Below, in pieces: positions 57,978 to 64,000 of a stretch of DNA of 64,000 nucleotides. The stretch's first letter is position 1; each line of letters begins with the position of its first letter. The DNA comes from Camellia lanceoleosa (Eukaryota; Streptophyta; Magnoliopsida; Ericales; Theaceae). Below the pieces are notes generated by a model. It searched no databases and had not been told where the DNA came from. It was given only the letters and a program-made list of their open reading frames with translations. The DNA lies in the NCBI GenBank assembly GCA_025200525.1, contig CM045761.1, forward strand, positions 60,606,009-60,670,008, in the 5' to 3' direction. Made by a program: the position numbers and the translations under genes.

Positions 57978-58325
57978 ATTAAGATTGGACAGTTCGGTCT
58001 ACTTTGTGAGCTTACTTTTAGATCTCATTTTGATAATTCGAACCGTTAGAATTTTAGGATTCATCGAATATATTATCTCTATAAAAAATTAAGTTGAACG
58101 GATAACTGTAACTACGTGTTCAAATCAGTTTTGTATAAAAAAATAAATGGTGAAAAAATAAATGATTCATATAAAATTGATTTGAACACATAGTTGCCAT
58201 TATCCGATCGACATGATATTTTATGTGGATAATGTACTTGAAGAATCCTAAAAATCATCAAAGCGTGGGCCCAAAAGTGGTCTCAAGGAGTGAACTGAAC
58301 AGTCCAGTCTTGATCTCTAATTCGA
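57978..58325. repeat. Foldback MITE candidate
   Basis: Arms of about 160 bases: TTTTAGGATTCATCGAATAT and GTGTTCAAATCAGTTTT on the left recur complemented on the right (TACTTGAAGAATCCTAAAA, AAAATTGATTTGAACACAT). TSD not determined. Confidence 0.6.
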
Positions 58326-58544
58326 AACAAGTTAGACCATCACTATTTTCACTCCATCATATTTTTAACATATTCTTTTTTTGCTTCAAATAAATTAATA
58401 TTCTTCAAATTTTAATTTTTTTAAAGATTGTATTTCATGTAAAAGAGTGTTAATGTAACTATATATAATAAAGGACAAATAATAGAGTGTATTTAGGGTA
58501 GAGTGGAGTGAAAATAGCAACTCGTTATATTTTTAGAGAAATGT

Positions 58545-58745
58545 AAGATATTATTATAAATAGCAATATTACATTTACACAATTTGTCCCTCACAAACTC
58601 TCCCGAATGATGTGACAATGTTGATTGGAAGATTTTGAAAAAGGAAAATAATGTAAGAGCGTAAGTTATTAATTTGCCTTTTTCTTATCACATTGTTCGG
58701 GAGGTTTGTGGAAGAAAAATTATGTGAATGAAACATTTTTCAATT
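58545..58745. repeat. Short foldback MITE candidate
   Basis: Arms of about 50-60 bases: CCTCACAAACTCTCCCGAAT at the left and ATTGTTCGGGAGGTTTGTGG at the right are complementary, with a short AT-rich loop. A second possible small inverted repeat (CACTATTTTCACTCCA against TGGAGTGAAAATAG) lies at 58339-58520. Confidence 0.5.
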
Positions 58746-58973
58746 CTAAAAATTATAAATTTATTTGTAATTATGTGACAAGAGAGTTAGATTTATATAT
58801 GACATTATTGTGGGTTAAATCGAATAATTGCTTTTAAGAATCTCAAGCATTTTTCATATTATTGTTTACGGTATAATCATAATACATATTAAATTAGTCA
58901 TACTTTATTTTGCTTAATAAATATGAGTCACTTATAAAATTTTAAAAAATATTTGAGACTTACAAAATAAAAA

Positions 58974-58999
58974 ATAATAATAATAATAATAATAATAAT
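58974..58999. repeat. AAT microsatellite
   Basis: An (AAT)n run of about nine units. Confidence 0.7.
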
Positions 59000-59127
59000 T
59001 TGTTGTTCACATAATTAAAACTCAACTTCTTTGTTACAGTATTCTCTACAACTTTTCCTTATGAGATTGATTTGAAACATCACTTCAAACAATATCAACT
59101 GGGAGTTGTTTGGTGCATCATATCTAA

Positions 59128-59977
59128 GCGCATCTTTAATAGTTGTTGTTATAAAATTAGGCTTCTTTTTAGGTGTGCAATCCATAAAAGGTGTAAGTGG
59201 GTTGCACACCATGTGTCACTCACACAAAAGGTGTAAGTGTAAGGTGTAAGTGTAAGTGGAAGGTATAAATGAAATGTATAAGTTGAACACCATGTGCCAC
59301 TTACACAAAAGGTGTAAGTGCAAGGTAAAAAAGGTGTAAGTGTAAGGTGTAAGTGAACACAAAAAGGTGTAAGGTGTAAGTTGCACACTATAGCGTTACC
59401 CATAAAATTATTGTTATTGTTATAATTTAGTAATGAATAATATTATTTTATCAAATTATAACAATGGTGTTTCAATAATCACTTGTTATTTTAGTAATTC
59501 TCAACCAAATTTTCCTCTAAGTTTGTCGGTGTTGTTTGGATATAAGTTTTTTTGTGATTTTATTTTTGTTTATTTTTTGTCTTTTATGAACTTTTTTTAA
59601 CTATTTGTAAAAAAAATTATATATTTATATTATTCCTGACTAGACAAATATAAAAAAATTAAAAAAAATTAAAAAATTAGAAGAAAAAAAATATAATTCA
59701 ATTTGAAAAATTAAATAGAAAAATTAAATTTGAAAAATTACTTGATTTTCTACTGTTTCAATTCTGTTTTTTCAACTGAATTTGGAGCCACAAATATGTT
59801 CATATTTACTGATGTGGCATGTTTGGCAATTGCTATTTTACTTGCCAAATTTGAAAACAAATATGGCATATGCCATCTTTAGCAAGTAAAATAGCAAATC
59901 ATTGGAGACTCACTTTTTATCACTATTGCTATATTATAATTTTGGCAAGGGTTTTGACAGTTCCATTAGAGATGCTC
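59128..59977 (+). mobile_element. Non-autonomous PIF/Harbinger derivative (850 bp with nested MITE)
   Basis: Ends GCGCATCTTTAATAG and, as complement, GAGCATCTCTAATGG; TAA at 59125-59127 and 59978-59980. After the nested MITE its sequence follows the left end of the Harbinger element at 31600 (GTGTTGTTTGGATATA, TTTTGTGATTTTATTTTTGT), so it is an internally deleted relative. No reading frame. Confidence 0.8.
59160..59401. mobile_element. 242-bp Mutator-type MITE, copy 2
   Basis: Same length as copy 1 (22070-22311) and nearly identical over its whole length. Exact 9-bp TSD ATAAAATTA (59151-59159 and 59402-59410). It lies 32 bp inside the Harbinger derivative. Confidence 0.85.
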
Positions 59978-60119
59978 TAAGTTGCTTATCACTTTTTATT
60001 TTAAGTATGTGCTAGATTATTTAGCATATTAGGCAAAAGTAAATCAAATAAGTTGAAAAAATATTGAAAGCTGAGTGATAAGTATTTTTGATTTTTACTT
60101 TTGAATTTTAATTTACAAT

Positions 60120-60431
60120 AAATATCACCAAGGCCTTCCGGGAATAACCTGGGAAGTTCTTTGATCAGTGTAGTTGGTCGTCGTGATGTAGGGCTGATTT
60201 AAAGTAGTTGTATTAAGTTGCAGTTTGCCCATAATGCAGAGTAACCCAACCCCAAATTTCATCTGTTGTATTGTTGCGACAGATTTACTGTACTGTACGA
60301 TCGTAACAACCTCGTCGTCTTCTTAAAACCACCACACACCACACAACACACATGAAAAGAATTATCTCCCTCTAACTTCCTAGAGAGAGAAACGTAATAA
60401 TAAACAGAAATAGTTTTAGAAAGGGAAAGTC
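60120..60431 (+). promoter_or_regulatory. Possible promoter and leader of a truncated gene
   Basis: Less AT-rich than its surroundings, with GTAC twice in CTGTACTGTACGATCG (60285-60302) and a CAC/ACA-rich stretch before the ATG at 60432. GTAC is the core of plant copper-response elements bound by SPL7; relevance here is inference and depends on the identity of the downstream fragment. Confidence 0.3.
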
Positions 60432-60536
60432 ATGGAAGAAATGAACGGCAACCACATGCACGGCATGACCGGTGATCCCTACATGCACCGCGGCCGCAAA
60501 ATGATGAAATTTTTTAAAAATATTGGGCATAAATAG
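60432..60536 (+). pseudogene. Met/His-rich gene start, COPT-like copper transporter fragment (tentative)
   Basis: ATG 60432 opens MEEMNGNHMHGMTGDPYMHR followed by GRKMMKFF, rich in Met and His as in the extracellular, copper-binding N-terminus of COPT/Ctr copper transporters (typically ending in HMTFFWG). After KMMKFF the sequence passes into the duplicated segment (60513 on) and stops at 60536, so transmembrane helices and the GMGM-type segment are absent. The composition and the GTAC motifs upstream fit a COPT gene whose 5' end was cut off by an insertion. With only about 28 residues, the assignment is tentative. Confidence 0.35.
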
Positions 60537-61346
60537 TGTATTACATGACAATACTATGGGACTATTTGGCATGACTTAAAAAAATATATTTTTTATGTAT
60601 TTTTAGTCATACGACATCATTATTTTTTGTACATCTTTTAGTAAAAACTTAAAAAATACACTTACTTAGATAATTTTAAACACTGTTTATGTGATATTCC
60701 AAATCGGTGGTGCTAGAGATCACTAATTTAGTAGCTCTAAATCCACTACTAATGAGGTGATAAAATAAAAAATAAAAAAAAATACAGACACATTACAAAC
60801 TGTGGCAGTGGGTGAGACCCACTACCACATCACTAGTGGTAGGTCTAATTAGAGCTCCCACTCATTTTCTTATTTCAAACCAATCAAAATCTCAAGGTAT
60901 CACATTAGAATATCCTGGCGGTACCCAATAATTACTCGCAAAAATTACTACTTTAGAATGGAAGTAAAAGTTTTTTTAAGAGGGGCGAAAAAATGGAAGT
61001 AAAGTTGAGATGGGCTAAAGTTTATGGACTAGATAGGCTTTTGATGTTGGTCCTTTTTAGTGCTAACAAATGGGCTTGTCGTATGAGTATTGAGTAGTTG
61101 GTAAGGAACTCCATGCGACTATAGGCACATCATTGTCATCATATGTATAATTTGAGTACTTGCCTAAAAGTTAATTTTTAATTTTTTTTGATCTATTTTT
61201 GATCACATCATATTTTTATTTTTTTACATATTTTTAAAATTTTTTTTTTAAAAATTAAAAAAATCAACTTTTAACTAAATTCTCAAAACATACAAAATTA
61301 TGTGCTCTTTGACAAAATATACAAATAGAAAATTATGTGGCACTAG
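60513..61346 (+). repeat. Duplicated segment, copy 2
   Basis: Matches 52190-52948. It interrupts the COPT-like start on its left, is cut on its right by the large inverted-repeat element, and carries a private 168-bp insertion. Confidence 0.7.
60704..60871. mobile_element. 168-bp MITE-like insertion in copy 2
   Basis: Absent from copy 1, where GATATTCCAAACC-type sequence is continuous. Flanks ATTCCAAA (60696-60703) and ATTTCAAA (60872-60879) differ at one base, suggesting an 8-bp (hAT-type) TSD. The interior has inverted CCACTAC/GTAGTGG motifs. TIRs are weak. Confidence 0.55.
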
Positions 61347-62124
61347 GGATGGCAATGGATAACTTACCCTGTGGGTATCTATGGAGACTCAACCCAAATA
61401 CATGAGTTTTCTCATTTTTTTTCTTATCCATTGGATAGGGTAAGTGATATTCTTTAAATATCAGGGGAAGAGTTGGGGATGTGTATCCACTAATTTTTCC
61501 ATATGTTTTTTTTTTTTTTTTAAAGATTCACAACTAAAACTAAATATACATTCAATCTTTTTGCTTTTATTTATTTATTTATTTATTCAGGTTCACAACC
61601 AACTTTTTTTTTATTATTATTATATTTAAGATCCACAACCAAAGCTAAATATACATCAAATCTTTTTATTATTATTATTATTTTTATTTTTAAGGTTCAC
61701 AACCATTTTTTTCTTTTAATTTTTAAGATTCACAACCAAAGTTAAATATACATTCAATCTTTTTTCTTTTATTTTTTGTTTTTAATTTTTTTTTTTACGG
61801 TTCACAACCATTTTTTTTTTTTAAAGATTCACAACCAAAGCTAAATATACATTCAATCTTATCTTATTTTATTCGGCTCAACAATAAAATCAAATACACA
61901 TTAATTAACATTGTCACATTATTCTTGTCAAATTTTATGCATATCTAGAATTTTTTAAATTTATTTAAAAAAATTAAAGACACTGTCTAGTGCAGGTTTC
62001 GGTTTGCTTTTCTATGTTATTTTATTTTGTTATGTATTGTAATTTTCAGAATGGTTTGCTTGTTCTGAAATTTCAATTGCCGAGTATGAATCTATTTATT
62101 TTATGTTATCACACAATTTATACA

Positions 62125-62156
<32 letters not shown>

Positions 62157-62440
62157 GAATGTATTTGAAAATAAGGAAATTGTAGAGAATCGAAACAATC
62201 ATGAGTCGTGATTGGTTAGAAAGCATGGGTACAAAGATTTATTTGCTGAAAAAACAAAAAGGGGATACAAAGTCTTACTAAATAATTTTTTTTAAAATAA
62301 AAGTATTTTTCTTAGTTATGAACAGATTTAACTGAAATCAGCTTGTTTCCCAATGTTATGCTTCATTTATTTAGATAGAAAATATTTTTTAATGAAAAAT
62401 ATTTTTTATAAAAAAAATTAAAAATATATATTTTTTATAT

Positions 62441-62572
62441 TTGGTGGTAGTGGTGATGGAACGAAGGTGAAAGTAGAGATTGTGACATAGTGGTGGGGTG
62501 ATGGTGGCAGTGATGATGGTAGTGGCTATGGTGATGGTAGTGTGATAGTGAAGGTGAGAATAGTGGTGATGG
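62441..62572. repeat. GGT/GAT trinucleotide-rich minisatellite
   Basis: Irregular repeats of GGTGATGGT and GGTAGTG; low complexity, no gene. Confidence 0.5.
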
Positions 62573-62583
62573 TGTTGTGAAAT

Positions 62584-62953
62584 GAGAAATCAATGGTAGC
62601 TCGAAAAAAAAATGGGTCGAATGGCCCGAATTGATTTTCGAAGGGAGAGAAGAGAGGGAGAGCAGAGAAGAGAGGGAGAGAGGACCGTCTGCCGACGCCG
62701 ACGCCGACGCCGATGCATCGCCGTCCTCGTCGCCTCGCCCACGACGACGCCTCCTCCTCCCTCCTCCTCCTCCTCCTCCTCCTCCTCCTCCACCTCCTCC
62801 TCCTCCTCCTCCTCCCTCCTCCTCCTCCTCCTCTCTCTTCCTTCTTCTGGTCTTCTTCGCCAAAAAAAAAATCTAGAAGAAGATGGAGTCAAACGACGTC
62901 GTTTTGGCGTCGAGCCACGATTCGACCCACGATTTCGAGCTACCAACCGGGAC
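62584..62953. mobile_element. Mutator-type MITE, palindrome-bearing family, copy 2 (370 bp)
   Basis: Flanked by an 11-bp direct repeat TGTTGTGAAAT (62573-62583 and 62954-62964). A perfect inner 12-bp inverted repeat GGTAGCTCGAAA lies at 62595-62606 and 62933-62944, with GGGTCGAAT further in on both sides. The palindrome core AAACGACGTCGTTT is at 62891-62904. The interior is GA-rich, then a CGACGC run, then TCC repeats. It has the same architecture as 3340-3790, in opposite orientation. The long poly-Gly or poly-Pro frames here are repeat artefacts. Confidence 0.7.
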
Positions 62954-64000
62954 TGTTGTGAAATTAGTAAAAATTTAATTGAAAAAATATTTGTTGTCTT
63001 TTAAAAGTAACAAATAACAAAATTCGTGGGGGACTAAAGGAAAAAGATAGAGGATGGATTGGGTGTGGTAAGGCATAGATATCTTAAAATGAGTGGTTCA
63101 GATTTGTTAAAAGGTATAATTAGATTTTGGATAAATTAAAATGAATGATTCAAATTTGCTAAGAGAAAGATGGTTTAATGTCTAAAATGTTCGTGGCTAA
63201 GAGATCAACAAACAATTCCTTATTTATGCCCTGATGTAATTTAATACGAGTCTTATAACACTTTCTTCAAACATGTTCTTTCACATTTTATTTCTTCAAA
63301 CAGGCTCTTATAACATTGTAAACAGGTTCTTATAACATGTAGGGGAGAGAGTGAGAGTGAGAGAGAGAGAGATGGTTGTAATTTTTTTTTTAATCTTTCA
63401 AGTTCTTCCACATTTTTTTTTAATTACTAAAACTTATTTGATTGTCTCAAAATTATATATTTGATTATTATAAAACAAACTTTTTAATTAATTAATTAAT
63501 GTGTATTTGATTTCGTTGTTGAACCAAATAAAATAAAATAAGATTGAATGTATATTTAGCTTTTGTTGTGAACCTTAAAAAAAATTTAAAAAAATAAAAA
63601 AATAAGTTGTTAACATTAAATATATTAAAAAATAAAGAAAAAAGATTAAAGGTATATTTAGCTAAAATCTTAAAAAAAGAAAAAAAGAAAAAAAGAAAAG
63701 TTGTTCACATTAAATATATTAAAAAAGAAAGAAAAAGGATTGAAGGTATATTTAGCTTTTGTTGTGAACCTTAAAAAAAAAAAGAAAAAAAAAAGGTTGT
63801 TAACATTAATATATATTAAAAAGAAAGACAAAAGATTGAAGGTATATTTAGCTTTTGTTGTGAACCTTAAAAAAAAAAAATGTTGTTAACATTAAATATA
63901 AAAAAAAAAAAAAGGAATTAAAGTGGGTTGGGGAAAATCCAAACTCATTAAGAAATGGGAAGGGTGGTACCCATGGGGAAGGAATGGGGAAAATTTATTA

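Larger units (their letters stand above)
61347..64000. mobile_element. Large inverted-repeat element with tandem repeats in both arms, right end beyond window
   Basis: It begins at GGGATGGCAATGGATAACTT, a start found in many plant elements containing 'GGGATGGCAA(T/C)GG'. The left arm has about four units of AAGATTCACAACCAAAGCTA plus AATATACATTCAATCTTTT (61520-61890). The right arm carries the same units complemented (AGATTGAATGTATATTTAGC, TTTTGTTGTGAACCTTAAA, 63540-63890), followed by GGGAAAATCC and TACCCATGGGG toward the window end. No coding frame is convincing. A Mutator MITE lies near its centre. Confidence 0.6.

Noticed and set aside
62590..62946. Long frames rich in Gly, Pro, Ser or Arg on both strands
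   Set aside because: They arise from GA, CGACGC and TCC simple repeats in a MITE; every frame on both strands is open, with no domain or conserved start.
1..64000. tRNA, rRNA or microRNA genes
   Set aside because: Looked for tRNA-like and rRNA-like stretches and found none; several hairpins exist but all are explained by transposon inverted repeats, and none could be called a microRNA without small-RNA data.

Overview
This window is plant nuclear DNA, most likely from a eudicot. The evidence is GT-AG introns, AT-rich intergenic sequence, dual-RNase-H (Tat-type) Ty3/gypsy retrotransposons, PIF/Harbinger and Mutator-type transposons with dicot-like ends, and an RTE-type LINE. There is one convincing host gene: a four-exon gene at 4640-7981 encoding a 310-residue protein of a plant family without known function. 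Almost everything else is transposable elements, many nested, and many can be delimited to the base by target-site duplications (TSDs).

Region by region. 1-4600: AT-rich DNA with three small MITEs, including a Mutator-type element (3340-3790) carrying a 22-bp perfect palindrome. 4640-7981: the host gene, with a 47-bp tandem duplication in its leader. 8471-9355: solo LTR with a CATTT TSD. 9886-21367: a reverse-oriented Tat-lineage retrotransposon (Tat1). Its gag is broken and its pol is open, and between pol and the 3' LTR it carries a spliced gene on the opposite strand plus a 61-bp tandem repeat. Tat1 sits inside a foldback element whose two arms (9668-9835 and 21380-21540) now lie 11.5 kb apart. 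21907-23716: Helitron-like copies, one split by a 242-bp Mutator-type MITE.

25268-50771: a second, older reverse-oriented Tat element (Tat2) with mutated catalytic residues. It has its own, different opposite-strand gene (plant mobile domain). Inserted in it are a 3.4-kb LTR-like unit, a 5.0-kb PIF/Harbinger transposon (itself holding a poly-A retroposed tail), and a 2.5-kb solo LTR. A second gag start lies beyond the left LTR, so Tat2 is a remnant of a tandem or recombined pair.

50772-64000: an RTE LINE 3' end; two long-TIR Mutator-like foldback elements flanking a tandem array of about five 156-bp hairpin units; further foldback MITEs; an internally deleted Harbinger relative containing a second 242-bp MITE; a possible COPT-like gene start truncated at a duplicated segment; and a large inverted-repeat element, with tandem repeats in both arms, that runs off the window end and contains a second palindrome-carrying Mutator MITE.

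No rRNA, tRNA, CRISPR or prokaryotic features were seen. The most unusual structures are the hairpin-unit satellite at 55206-55985 and two related retrotransposons carrying unrelated genes in the same antisense position.
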